Assembly (NCBI RefSeq): GCF_900107285.1
Contig: NZ_FNPK01000001.1
Span: 1-64,000 of the forward strand
Source: Acinetobacter kyonggiensis
Lineage (GTDB): Bacteria; Pseudomonadota; Gammaproteobacteria; Pseudomonadales; Moraxellaceae
Reading direction: 5' to 3'
DNA length: 64,000 nucleotides
In this document: piece after piece, positions 55,870 to 64,000 of the stretch
How the letters are laid out: every line of letters begins with the position of its first letter
Position numbering within the stretch: the stretch's first letter is position 1
Program-made: the position numbers and the translations under genes
Notes under the pieces: model-generated
Seen by the model: only the letters and a program-made list of their open reading frames with translations
Told to the model about the DNA's origin: nothing
Databases searched by the model: none

Positions 55870-57396
55870 ATGACAACTATTATCAAGCAAGATGACTTGA
55901 TCACATCAGTAAAAGATGCGCTTCAGTTCATTTCTTACTATCATCCACAAGACTTTATCCAAGCGATGAGCCGTGCTTATGATCGTGAAGAGAACAAAGC
56001 CGCAAAAGATGCTATTGCACAAATCTTAATTAACTCTCGTATGTGTGCAGAAGGTCATCGCCCGATCTGCCAAGATACAGGGATTGTTAACGTATTTCTT
56101 GAAGTGGGTTTAGACGTTAAATTTGATTTAACCATGAGCCTAGATGACGCAATTAACGAAGGTGTACGTCAGGGTTACCTAGAAAACTCGAACATTCTTC
56201 GTGCATCTGTTTTAGCCGATCCTGCTTTTGGTCGTAAAAATACCAAAGACAACACCCCTGCCGTGATTCACTACAAACTCGTACCGGGTAACAAAGTCGA
56301 TATTACTGTGGCTGCCAAAGGTGGCGGTTCAGAAAATAAATCTAAATTGGCGATGTTGAATCCATCTGACTCTATCGTGGATTGGGTACTTAAAACTGTT
56401 CCAACCATGGGTGCAGGCTGGTGTCCACCGGGTATGTTGGGTATTGGTATTGGTGGTACTGCTGAAAAAGCCATGATGCTTGCTAAAGAAGCATTGATGG
56501 AAGAAATCAACATGGACGAATTGCTTCGTCGTGGTCCACAAAGCAAAATGGAAGAACTCCGTATTGAGATCTTCGAAAAAGTAAATGCTTTGGGTATTGG
56601 TGCACAAGGTCTTGGCGGTTTAACCACTGTTCTGGATATTAAAATCAAAGATTATCCATGTCATGCTGCGGGCAAACCCGTTGGTATGATTCCGAACTGT
56701 GCTGCAACACGTCATGCACATTTCCAGTTAGATGGTTCAGGTATTGCGCATATTCAAGCACCTAAATTGTCTGACTACCCTGCTGTAACTTGGGATTCTT
56801 CAACCTCTAAACGTGTTGATCTAGACAACATCACTCAAGAAGAAATGAATTCTTGGCAGCCGGGCGATACTTTATTGCTTAACGGTACAATCTATACTGG
56901 TCGTGACGCTGCACATAAACGTATGTGTGAAATGTTAGATAACGGTGAAGAGCTTCCTGTTGATCTTAAAGGTAAATTCATTTACTACGTAGGTCCAGTC
57001 GATCCGATTGGCGATGAAGTGGTTGGTCCTGCTGGTCCAACAACTGCAACACGTATGGACAAATTTACCCGTCAAGTTTTAGAAGCAACGGGCTTGTACG
57101 GCATGATTGGTAAAGCAGACCGTGGTCCAACGGCTATTGAAGCGATTAAAGACAACAAAGCAACTTACCTAATGGCTGTAGGTGGTGCTGCGTACTTAGT
57201 TTCTAAAGCGGTACGTCAAGCTGAAGTTGTTGCTTTTGCTGACTTGGGTATGGAAGCAATCTACAAATTTGTGGTTGAAGATATGCCTGTATCTGTTGCG
57301 GTTGACGTGAATGGTACGTCTATCCATGCCACTGCACCAAAAATCTGGCAAGCAAAAATTGGTAAAATCCCTGTGGTAGATGCTGCTGCAGGCTAA
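55870..57396 (+). CDS. fumA: Class I fumarate hydratase (iron-sulfur, FumA/FumB type)
   Basis: This enzyme hydrates fumarate to malate in the TCA cycle using an oxygen-sensitive [4Fe-4S] cluster. The 508-aa protein has the fused alpha (about 1-290) and beta (about 300-505) parts of single-chain class I fumarases. Candidate cluster cysteines are in RPICQDTGIVNVF, GMIPNCAATRHAHFQL and the VPTMGAGWCPPGMLG region. The beta part shows YYVGPVDPIGDEVVGPAGPTTATRMD. E. coli FumA is 548 aa, with a longer N-terminus. It is monocistronic with its own terminator. Confidence 0.95.
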   Translation: MTTIIKQDDLITSVKDALQFISYYHPQDFIQAMSRAYDREENKAAKDAIAQILINSRMCAEGHRPICQDTGIVNVFLEVGLDVKFDLTMSLDDAINEGVRQGYLENSNILRASVLADPAFGRKNTKDNTPAVIHYKLVPGNKVDITVAAKGGGSENKSKLAMLNPSDSIVDWVLKTVPTMGAGWCPPGMLGIGIGGTAEKAMMLAKEALMEEINMDELLRRGPQSKMEELRIEIFEKVNALGIGAQGLGGLTTVLDIKIKDYPCHAAGKPVGMIPNCAATRHAHFQLDGSGIAHIQAPKLSDYPAVTWDSSTSKRVDLDNITQEEMNSWQPGDTLLLNGTIYTGRDAAHKRMCEMLDNGEELPVDLKGKFIYYVGPVDPIGDEVVGPAGPTTATRMDKFTRQVLEATGLYGMIGKADRGPTAIEAIKDNKATYLMAVGGAAYLVSKAVRQAEVVAFADLGMEAIYKFVVEDMPVSVAVDVNGTSIHATAPKIWQAKIGKIPVVDAAAG

Positions 57397-57420
57397 GCAA
57401 TAAGTTTTACTTTTTTTCAG

Positions 57421-57460
57421 CACCCTTAACATGCTAAAGTTATGTTAAGGGTGTTTTTTT
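57421..57460 (+). terminator. Rho-independent terminator of the fumarase gene
   Basis: CACCCTTAACAT and ATGTTAAGGGTG form a perfect 12-bp stem around nine bases, followed by seven T residues, 25 bp past the stop codon. Confidence 0.92.
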
Positions 57461-57498
57461 GCCTAATTTTTACACTTTCCAATCAATAGAACTAAAAT

Positions 57499-58050
57499 AT
57501 GATGAAAAAATTCAATCAGCTACTTTGTAGCATCGCATTATGCAGTCTAAGTTTCAGCACCTTTGCTCAACCTGCCACAGAAGCATCAGTAGAAAAAGCC
57601 CTTAAACTGAGCGACATTAGCGGAACATTGGCACAATCACAACAAGACATGCGTCCAATCTATGACCAGCAAGCCGAAGAAGTGATTAGAAACATTTTTA
57701 AAATACAGCAGTTAAATCCAGAACAACAAAAAGCAGCCAAACAAATTGCAGATGTTACGGCTTCCTTTAGTCAAAAACTCATTTCCGATCCCAAATTTTT
57801 ACAAATGCTTAAAAATGTATATATGCAAACCTTCACAGAAGAAGAAGTTTTGGCCAATATCCAGTTTTTAGAAACACCAATTGGACAATCGATTAACAAA
57901 AAAAGCAGCAAAATGATGGCTGAAATCATGCGTAACAGTATCGAAATGTCTACAGCAATGATGCAAGACCCTACAACGCAAAAAGAAATGAATCAACGCG
58001 TTGAAAAAATTCTAAAGCCTTTGTTTAAACAAAATGAGCAATCAAAATAA
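57499..58050 (+). CDS. DUF2059 family exported protein
   Basis: The 183-aa protein has a Sec signal peptide (about 1-23, LCSIALCSLSFSTFAQ, cut after FAQ or TFA). The mature part is helical. Its C-terminal half (about 95-160, FLQMLKNVYMQTFTEEEVLANIQFLETPIGQSINKKS) fits the DUF2059 pattern of a helix, TFTEEE, then a [FY]-x-[ST]P-x-G turn. Proteins of this family are periplasmic with unknown roles. It lies after the fumarase terminator, so it has its own promoter, and converges on the DUF2846 gene. Confidence 0.88.
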   Translation: MMKKFNQLLCSIALCSLSFSTFAQPATEASVEKALKLSDISGTLAQSQQDMRPIYDQQAEEVIRNIFKIQQLNPEQQKAAKQIADVTASFSQKLISDPKFLQMLKNVYMQTFTEEEVLANIQFLETPIGQSINKKSSKMMAEIMRNSIEMSTAMMQDPTTQKEMNQRVEKILKPLFKQNEQSK

Positions 58051-58055
58051 CCCCA

Positions 58056-58769
58056 TCACCATGTTGTGGGGTTCCAAATTTTAAAAGGTTGTGTCAGCTG
58101 AACATCGGAATTCGGATCATATTTTGCCGGTTTAAGTTTTTGCGCTTTTTTGCGCACTTTTCCGGTATTTTGATCATTTGCGACAAAATTAAAACTTTCA
58201 GATTTCCACTGGGTAAATGCAATTTCATTTAAGCCTGTTTTTTCAGGCACAATCATTAAAGGGCCTGAAACTTCACGACGCGTACTGAGGTTTTCCTCAT
58301 CGTATTTAATAAAATAAGTTTGTCCCGCATCTACAGTAAAATCTAAATATTTCGGCTTTTGAAAATGTTGCACTCCCAGCGGACGGCTGGTCGATAGACG
58401 ATAAGTCCCCGCAGGTAACTCAACCCAGTAATAATGATTATTTAACAAACTGGGAATGCGTTCACTATTCATAAAAAGACTGGAGGCGACTATTTCTTGA
58501 CGGTTCCATTTGCTATCAGGACGGTACATATACACGATTGCAGCCTGATCATTTTGTGCATGTACAGGATGGAAGCGCTGTCCGGGTGTTTGATTAACCC
58601 AACCACCGATGGTAAACATACCAAAACGGTATTGCTCTAACATACCCGGTTCATGTTCAGTATTCACAGGTTTTAAGGTTGATGTTACTTGAGTATGTTC
58701 AATAGCAGATTTACCATGACATCCCAGTAAAACAAAACTTGCACAAATGGCAACACAGACTTCACGCAT
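58056..58769 (-). CDS. DUF2846-like lipoprotein
   Basis: The 237-aa protein has a lipoprotein signal with the lipobox VLLGC at about residues 13-17. The middle region AAIVYMYRPDSKWNRQEIVASSLFMNSERIPSLLNNHYYWVELPAGTYRLSTSRP matches the DUF2846 layout: a YxYRP strand, then GxxxxxLxxxxYxxxxLxPGxYxL. A lysine-rich C-terminal tail follows. The function is unknown. The stop codon is 5 bp from the convergent DUF2059 gene's stop, with an AACCCCA/TGGGGTT hairpin across both ends. Confidence 0.85.
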   Translation of the reverse strand: MREVCVAICASFVLLGCHGKSAIEHTQVTSTLKPVNTEHEPGMLEQYRFGMFTIGGWVNQTPGQRFHPVHAQNDQAAIVYMYRPDSKWNRQEIVASSLFMNSERIPSLLNNHYYWVELPAGTYRLSTSRPLGVQHFQKPKYLDFTVDAGQTYFIKYDEENLSTRREVSGPLMIVPEKTGLNEIAFTQWKSESFNFVANDQNTGKVRKKAQKLKPAKYDPNSDVQLTQPFKIWNPTTW

Positions 58770-58894
58770 GATTTTCCCTCACCGCGTATTTTTTATTTTT
58801 GTACGAATTAAGCAATTAATTTTTCGATAAATTGATTGTCTTTAGGCATCCACGCCTAGCAGTTGAGATTAACACTCGATATTATTTTTGGAAA

Positions 58895-58931
58895 TAAAAA
58901 ACGTGCGAAAACTCAAGTTTTCCGCACGTTT
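58895..58931 (-). terminator. Terminator of the tig-clpP-clpX cluster
   Basis: On the minus strand AAACGTGCGGAAAACT pairs with GTTTTCGCACGTTT (one bulge) and is followed by more T residues, 16 bp past the clpX stop. Confidence 0.87.
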
Positions 58932-58946
58932 CAGACGAATAGCGAA

Positions 58947-60257
58947 TTAAGCAGATTTAGAGTTAATCACCTTTAAATCTACTTTAGGCGCAGCTTCGGT
59001 TTCTGTTTTTGGCTGACGTTCTGGTTTTAATTCTGGTTTCTCTCCAGCATTAATCACCGCATCATTCACCACCACAGTACCTACATCGGTACGGCTTGGT
59101 AAATCATACATGGTTTCAAGTAAAGAATTTTCCAGAATTGAACGCAGACCGCGTGCACCTGTATTACGCTCTAATGCTTTTTTCGCAACAGCACGTAATG
59201 CCGAATCTTCAAATACCAAATCAACATTTTCCATACCGAATAAATATTGGTATTGGCGTGTTAAGGCATTTTTAGGCTCAGTTAGAATCTGCATTAGTGC
59301 TTCTTCATCTAACTCTTCCAATGTTGCAATCACAGGTAAACGACCAATGAATTCTGGAATTAAACCAAATTTCACCAAGTCATTGGCTTCCACTTGACGG
59401 AATAAATCAGACAATTTTTTAGTTTCGTCTTTTTTCTTCACATCTGCTGTGAAACCAATACCGCCTTTTTCCTGACGTTGCTGCACAATTTTCTCAAGAC
59501 CCGAAAATGCACCACCACAAATAAACAGGATATTTGAAGTATCAATTTGAATGAACTCTTGTTGCGGATGCTTACGACCACCTTGAGGAGGAATTGAAGC
59601 CACCGTACCTTCGATCATTTTCAATAATGCTTGTTGAACACCTTCACCCGATACATCACGAGTAATAGATGGGTTCTCAGACTTACGGGTAATCTTGTCG
59701 ATTTCATCGATATAGATAATGCCCTTTTGCGCTTTTTCTACATCATAATCGGCTTTTTGTAGAAGCTTTTGTACAATGTTTTCAACGTCTTCACCGACAT
59801 AACCTGCTTCGGTTAATGTTGTCGCATCAGCCATCGCAAAAGGAACATCTAAAAGACGCGCTAAAGTTTGTGCCAATAAAGTCTTACCTGAACCTGTTGG
59901 GCCTACAAGTAAAATATTACTTTTCGCAAGTTCTACAGCATCGTCAGATTTATGACCTGAATTAGTGACTTTTAAACGCTTGTAATGGTTATACACCGCA
60001 ACTGACAATGTTTTTTTCGCAACATCTTGCCCAATCACATATTGATCGAGCGCAGCACGAATTTCGTGTGGTTTAGGCAAAGGCTTAGTTGCCCAATCAC
60101 TCGATTCAACTTGTTGACTGGTTTGAACTAAATCTAAGCATACGTCCACACACTCATTACAGATGTACGCGTCCTCACCTGCAATCAGTTTCCCGACTTC
60201 AGACTGCGTTTTACCGCAAAATGAACAATGCTTTTGTCCTTGAGGATGTTCGGACAT
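58947..60257 (-). CDS. clpX: ATP-dependent Clp protease ATP-binding subunit ClpX
   Basis: ClpX unfolds tagged proteins and feeds them to ClpP. The 436-aa protein has the N-terminal zinc-binding domain ([18 protein letters not shown] to [10 protein letters not shown]), the AAA+ core with Walker [16 protein letters not shown] and Walker [11 protein letters not shown], the pore-loop region and the ClpP-binding loop motif around [11 protein letters not shown]. The ATG at 60257 is preferred because GGAG precedes it directly; a GTG two codons earlier is in frame. It lies 27 bp downstream of clpP. Confidence 0.98.
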   Translation of the reverse strand: MSEHPQGQKHCSFCGKTQSEVGKLIAGEDAYICNECVDVCLDLVQTSQQVESSDWATKPLPKPHEIRAALDQYVIGQDVAKKTLSVAVYNHYKRLKVTNSGHKSDDAVELAKSNILLVGPTGSGKTLLAQTLARLLDVPFAMADATTLTEAGYVGEDVENIVQKLLQKADYDVEKAQKGIIYIDEIDKITRKSENPSITRDVSGEGVQQALLKMIEGTVASIPPQGGRKHPQQEFIQIDTSNILFICGGAFSGLEKIVQQRQEKGGIGFTADVKKKDETKKLSDLFRQVEANDLVKFGLIPEFIGRLPVIATLEELDEEALMQILTEPKNALTRQYQYLFGMENVDLVFEDSALRAVAKKALERNTGARGLRSILENSLLETMYDLPSRTDVGTVVVNDAVINAGEKPELKPERQPKTETEAAPKVDLKVINSKSA

Positions 60258-60284
60258 ATTCACTCCAATATTAAAATCTGAAAA

Positions 60285-60890
60285 TTATGGACGTTTGCTT
60301 AACACTTCATCCACGAGACCGTATTCTTTCGCAGCCTGAGCTGTCATAAAGTTATCACGATCGGTATCTTGCGCTAAACGTTCATAGTCTTGACCACTAT
60401 GTTCAGCCATTAAACGATTTAAACGTTCTTTAATGAATAGAATTTCACGTGCATGAATTTCAATATCTGATGCTTGACCACGGAAGCCACCAAGTGGTTG
60501 GTGAATCATCACACGTGCATTTTCTAAGCAATAACGTTTACCTTTGGCGCCTGCATTGAGCAAGAAGGCACCCATTGATGCTGCTTGTCCCATACAGTAC
60601 GTCACCACATCAGGTTTAATAAACTGCATGGTGTCATAAATCGCCATACCTGCAGTTACAGACCCACCTGGTGAATTAATGTAAAGGTGTATATCTTTAT
60701 CTGGGTTCTCTGCTTCTAAAAACAACATCTGAGCAACAATTAAATTTGCCATGTTGTCTTCGACTTCACCAGTCAAAAAGATGACACGTTCACGTAAAAG
60801 ACGTGAGAAAATATCAAAAGAACGCTCACCACGAGAAGATTGTTCTACGACCATTGGTACTAAAGCGTTATCAATTGTTGGAACATACAT
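60285..60890 (-). CDS. clpP: ATP-dependent Clp protease proteolytic subunit ClpP
   Basis: ClpP forms the double-ring serine protease chamber used with ClpX. The 201-aa protein shows the catalytic Ser in [12 protein letters not shown], the His in [12 protein letters not shown] and the Asp in DTDRDNFM. The length matches E. coli ClpP (207 aa including propeptide). It is upstream of clpX and downstream of tig in the classic tig-clpP-clpX order; a terminator between tig and clpP indicates clpP has its own promoter. Confidence 0.98.
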   Translation of the reverse strand: MYVPTIDNALVPMVVEQSSRGERSFDIFSRLLRERVIFLTGEVEDNMANLIVAQMLFLEAENPDKDIHLYINSPGGSVTAGMAIYDTMQFIKPDVVTYCMGQAASMGAFLLNAGAKGKRYCLENARVMIHQPLGGFRGQASDIEIHAREILFIKERLNRLMAEHSGQDYERLAQDTDRDNFMTAQAAKEYGLVDEVLSKRP

Positions 60891-61040
60891 ACGTTATTTA
60901 TTCCTAAATTTTTGTTACTCAACTCATAATCACAATATGAGGGATAATTGCCGAAATTGCAAAATATTCCCAATTAAATAACAGATATTTTTTATATAAA
61001 CATTGTGAATTCAGGCCATGTTTAATATAAACCGATACAT

Positions 61041-61069
61041 AAAAAAAGGCGCATGATGCGCCTTTTTTT
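61041..61069. terminator. Terminator of tig
   Basis: AAAAAAAGGCGC and GCGCCTTTTTTT pair around a five-base ATGAT loop with T-runs on both strands, 14 bp past the tig stop. Confidence 0.9.
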
Positions 61070-61082
61070 AGATTAACTAAGC

Positions 61083-62417
61083 TTAGCCTTGTTGGCGAGC
61101 TTGTTGTTCTTTCAACAATTCTTCGTAGCTAACATCTGTATTAGTCACTTTAGCAGCAGCTAAAATGTGATCAACGATTTGATCTTCTAATACCACAGCT
61201 TCGATTTGAGCACGTTGTTGTTTGTCATTTTTGAAGTATTCAATCACTTCAGTTGGATCTTCATAAGAAGAAGCCATGTCATTGATATACGCTTCAACAC
61301 GCGCTGGATCAACTTCAATTTTAGCATCAGCTAAAACTTTGCTGACCAATACGCCAAGTTTAACAGCTTTCTCAGCTTGTTCTTTGAACAAGTCATCTGG
61401 AAGCATGCTGCTGTCAAATGCTTGCGCACCTTGAGCACCAAACTGTTGCGTGAATTGTTGGATCATTTGTTGACGTTGACGGTCAATTTCTTGAGACAAC
61501 ATAGCAGCAGGAACTTCAACTTCGTTCGCAGCTACAAGTGCATCAAATGTTGCAGCTTTAACTTGGTTACGAAGACCGTTCATTACTTCACGTTCCATGT
61601 TTTTGCGAACGTCAGCTTTTAATTTTTCAACGCCTTCTTCTTCAGTTAAACCAAAGATTTTTAAGAATTCAGCATCAATTTCTGGAAGTTTTTGTTTTTC
61701 AACAAGTTTAACAGTAATTTTAAACTGTGCAGCTTTACCTGCAAGGTTTTCAGCTTGGTAGTCTTCAGGGAAAGTAACGTCAATTACTTTCTCTTCGCCT
61801 TTCTTCATACCAACGATACCGTCTTCGAAGCCCGGAATCATACGACCTGAACCTAAAACAAGTTTAAAGTCTTCAGCAGTACCGCCTTCAAACTTTTCAC
61901 CGTCAACAGTGCCTTCGAAATCAAAAGTCACTTGCATGTCTTTTTTAGCCATGCCTTTTGTTTCAGCCCAAGCTGCACGTTGCTTTTGAAGGTTTTCAAT
62001 CATTTGGTCAACGTCTTTGTCGTTAACTTCAGATTTTTTACGTTCAATTTCCAAAGCGTCAAATGCGTTTACTTCAACTTCTGGATAAACTTCTACAGTT
62101 GCTTGATAAACAAGAGCGTCGTCTTTGTTTTCAACTTTATCAATGTTTGGCATACCAACAGCATTGATTTTTTCTTGCTGAATTGCTTCGAAAACTGTGT
62201 CACGAATTACATCGTTCACAACTTCTTGATAAATACCTGCGCCATATTCACGACGTACAACATTTAAAGGCACTTTACCTGGACGGAAGCCGTTGATCTT
62301 CGCAGTTTTGGCAGTGCGTTTTAAACGAGCTTCAAATTGCTCGTTCACACGGCTCGTCGGTACAGATACATTTAAACGACGGGCAACGCCCGAAACCGCT
62401 TCAGAAGTTACTTGCAT
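61083..62417 (-). CDS. tig: Trigger factor
   Basis: Trigger factor is the ribosome-bound chaperone that meets nascent chains and has peptidyl-prolyl isomerase activity. The 444-aa protein has the ribosome-binding domain with the signature GFRPGKVP, the FKBP-type PPIase domain (about 150-240) and the helical C-terminal domain. The ATG at 62417 is chosen because GAGGAAG precedes it and the sequence [17 protein letters not shown] is the family start; the open frame runs 25 codons further upstream without a plausible start. It heads the tig-clpP-clpX cluster. Confidence 0.97.
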   Translation of the reverse strand: MQVTSEAVSGVARRLNVSVPTSRVNEQFEARLKRTAKTAKINGFRPGKVPLNVVRREYGAGIYQEVVNDVIRDTVFEAIQQEKINAVGMPNIDKVENKDDALVYQATVEVYPEVEVNAFDALEIERKKSEVNDKDVDQMIENLQKQRAAWAETKGMAKKDMQVTFDFEGTVDGEKFEGGTAEDFKLVLGSGRMIPGFEDGIVGMKKGEEKVIDVTFPEDYQAENLAGKAAQFKITVKLVEKQKLPEIDAEFLKIFGLTEEEGVEKLKADVRKNMEREVMNGLRNQVKAATFDALVAANEVEVPAAMLSQEIDRQRQQMIQQFTQQFGAQGAQAFDSSMLPDDLFKEQAEKAVKLGVLVSKVLADAKIEVDPARVEAYINDMASSYEDPTEVIEYFKNDKQQRAQIEAVVLEDQIVDHILAAAKVTNTDVSYEELLKEQQARQQG

Positions 62418-62606
62418 GGCTTCCTCGATATAGAAATAGTAATTGCAATTTTGAAAGTGCCACATTATATGACAACATTGCAAGATATACAAAGCAGGAT
62501 AATTTAACCACTATTTTTACGCTTTCCCTCAATAAAATCTACGTTTTATGTAAACAAAACTCCCTTCTTTATCCATGAGTGGCACTTTTGTATATTTTTT
62601 ATTGCA

Positions 62607-62625
62607 AATGATAAACTTTATCATT
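62607..62625. promoter_or_regulatory. Probable Fur box upstream of the TonB-dependent receptor
   Basis: AATGATAAACTTTATCATT is a perfect palindrome around a central C (TGATAAA, C, TTTATCA), the 7-1-7 arrangement of Fur-binding sites, 74 bp before the receptor ATG. The position suits repression of an iron-uptake receptor by Fur-Fe2+. Binding is inferred. Confidence 0.65.
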
Positions 62626-62698
62626 ACTATTAAGTTGTTTGTTTTTTATTTTATTTGTTTTCAATTATTTATCTCGTCCATCTTTGGAATTCTATTTT

Positions 62699-64000
62699 AT
62701 GAGTAAGTTCAACCTTCGTCCGCTTAGCATCGCTATTCTAGGAATGACCTCCGCTTCTGTTTTTGCCAATACTGAAATAGAGCCTTCTTCTAAACATCAG
62801 CTTTCGACCATTGTGGTGTCCGCGGCAGGTTATGAACAAAAAATTAAAGATGCTCCTGCTTCTATCACGGTGATTACAGCAGAAGATTTAAAAAATAAAC
62901 GAATTAATTCGATTGCCGATGCTTTAGTGGATGTAGAAGGCGTTGATATTAGCCCTACGGCTGGAAAAACAGGTGGTTTAAACATTCGTATTCGGGGAAT
63001 GGATTCAGAATATACCTTAGTTTTAGTCGATGGACGTAGACAGAATAGTACTGGCGATATTTCACCCAATGGATTTGGAGAATCCAATAATAGTTTTATT
63101 CCACCCATATCAGCAATTGAACGAATTGAAGTGATTCGTGGCCCTGCATCTACGCTTTATGGTTCAGATGCAATGGGTGGCGTAGTCAATATTATTACTA
63201 AAAAAGTTTCACCAGTATGGACGGGTGCTGTCACCTTAGAAGGCACAGTACTTCCGAATAGTTCTGATTTCGGCAATCAACGCGCTGTAGATGCTTTCGT
63301 ATCTGGCCCTCTTGTTAAAGATTTACTCGGTATTCAACTTCGTGCACGAAAGGCTGAACGTGACCAATCAAATGTTGGATATTTGGATGAAAATGATCAA
63401 GATGTAGAATTAAATATGGGACAAAATCCAACTAAATCGGATTTAGAAACCATTGGTGTGCGCTTAACCCTAACACCTACAGATGATCATGATTTATCTG
63501 TTGAATATGAACAAACAGAGCAATGGTACGATAACAGTAAGGGACAATTAGGAACCTTAGGTGCGAATGGTGGATATGATGAAGCAAAAGAATTTAACCG
63601 AGATAAAGTTATTTTAGCGCATACATGGCGCAACAAAGTTGGAACACTTGAGTCAAGTATCAGCAACACTCAGACAGAAACGATTGGACGTTTAATTCCT
63701 TCTCGTGCACAAGGCGGTTCAATGGTTGTATCACCTCGCCTGTTGGAAAGTGAAGATACAACCATTGATAGTAAATTTACGACCCAAGCCATCCAAGGTC
63801 ACAATATGACTTTTGGTGGACAATGGTGGGAAGCAAGTATTAAAGATGGTTTACGTGCAAACAAAGAAGTCTCTTTTGAACAAATTGGTTTATTTGCTGA
63901 AGATACATGGGCATTGACAGATCAATTGGCTTTAACACTGGGTTTACGTTATGACAACCATGATACTTTTGGTGATTTCTGGACACCACGAGCTTATTTA
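62699..64000 (+). CDS. TonB-dependent outer-membrane receptor, FepA/siderophore type (3' end outside the window)
   Basis: The visible 434 residues start at the ATG at 62699 with a signal peptide (MSKFNLRPLSIAILGMTSAS, cut near VFA-N). A TonB-box-like HQLSTIVVSA segment follows. The plug domain (about 45-165) has DAPASITVITAEDLKNK, GLNIRIRGMDSEYTLVLVDGRR and RIEVIRGPASTLYGSDAMGG, and the first beta-barrel strands begin after it. The plug resembles catecholate-siderophore receptors such as FepA and PirA, or colicin I receptor CirA, but the ligand is not certain. A Fur-box-like palindrome lies upstream. The reading frame is open to the window edge, so the gene is partial. Confidence 0.93.
   Translation, partial: MSKFNLRPLSIAILGMTSASVFANTEIEPSSKHQLSTIVVSAAGYEQKIKDAPASITVITAEDLKNKRINSIADALVDVEGVDISPTAGKTGGLNIRIRGMDSEYTLVLVDGRRQNSTGDISPNGFGESNNSFIPPISAIERIEVIRGPASTLYGSDAMGGVVNIITKKVSPVWTGAVTLEGTVLPNSSDFGNQRAVDAFVSGPLVKDLLGIQLRARKAERDQSNVGYLDENDQDVELNMGQNPTKSDLETIGVRLTLTPTDDHDLSVEYEQTEQWYDNSKGQLGTLGANGGYDEAKEFNRDKVILAHTWRNKVGTLESSISNTQTETIGRLIPSRAQGGSMVVSPRLLESEDTTIDSKFTTQAIQGHNMTFGGQWWEASIKDGLRANKEVSFEQIGLFAEDTWALTDQLALTLGLRYDNHDTFGDFWTPRAYL

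Noticed and set aside
62418..62492. N-terminal extension of trigger factor
   Set aside because: The family start MQVTSEAV at 62417 has a good ribosome binding site; the extension is Cys/Tyr/His-rich and unlike trigger factor.
62830..63108. 92-aa minus-strand frame
   Set aside because: It is a shadow of the TonB-dependent receptor plug domain.

Overview
The window is chromosomal DNA from a gammaproteobacterium of the family Moraxellaceae, almost certainly an Acinetobacter. The support is: low GC content; a gigA-gigB stress-signalling pair; a lone gspE far from any other type II secretion gene; an AccA that lacks the N-terminal helical segment of the E. coli protein; a WCAPC thioredoxin; and intergenic sites that look like Acinetobacter XerC/XerD (pdif-type) sites. 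The species cannot be named from the sequence alone. No rRNA, tRNA, CRISPR array, prophage or complete insertion sequence was recognised.

Layout. 0.5-8 kb: mlaA, gigA-gigB-nitrilase, an Ohr/OsmC peroxidase, gspE, and a DUF432-MscS pair. 8-20 kb: a very large DUF2339 membrane protein, polA, and a reverse-strand run ppx, accA, tilS, proC, yggT. 20-27 kb: trxA, rho, an alanine-rich lipoprotein, and pheS-pheT-ihfA. 27-39 kb: an unknown tail-anchored protein, a segment with terminal inverted repeats, tcdA, orn, rsgA, a rhodanese-grxC-secB operon, fabI, a Bax inhibitor-1 family protein, TatD, two DUF3298-type lipoproteins and prfC. 39-53 kb: a MHYT-GGDEF-EAL protein, prc, nagZ, a methyltransferase, an alpha/beta hydrolase with a PilZ-like tail, proA, and ackA-pta. 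53-55.5 kb: an AT-rich accessory islet. 55.5-64 kb: a possible 28-aa membrane protein, class I fumarase, DUF2059 and DUF2846 proteins, tig-clpP-clpX, and the 5' part of a TonB-dependent receptor behind a Fur-box-like palindrome.

Most genes are core functions: envelope lipid asymmetry, peptidoglycan recycling, translation, protein quality control (tig, clpXP, prc, secB), thiol redox (trxA, grxC, Ohr), acetate overflow (ackA-pta), proline synthesis (proA, proC) and c-di-GMP signalling.

The most unusual part is the islet at 53319-54550 between pta and a methyltransferase gene. It is bounded and divided by three 28-bp sites shaped like XerC-spacer-XerD sites. One interval holds a decayed SUKH (SMI1/KNR4) immunity-type gene with two in-frame stops and two homopolymer frameshifts. 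The other holds an intact 116-aa gene of unknown function with a strong ribosome binding site, flanked by sites in direct orientation. This looks like dif-module cassette structure, best known from Acinetobacter plasmids, sitting in a chromosome. Other structures worth following are a 344-bp segment with 40-bp terminal inverted repeats (27981-28324), a 100-bp MITE-like palindrome inside the pheS-pheT operon with relatives at two other loci, and six 8-bp tandem repeats in the presumed promoter of a methyltransferase gene.
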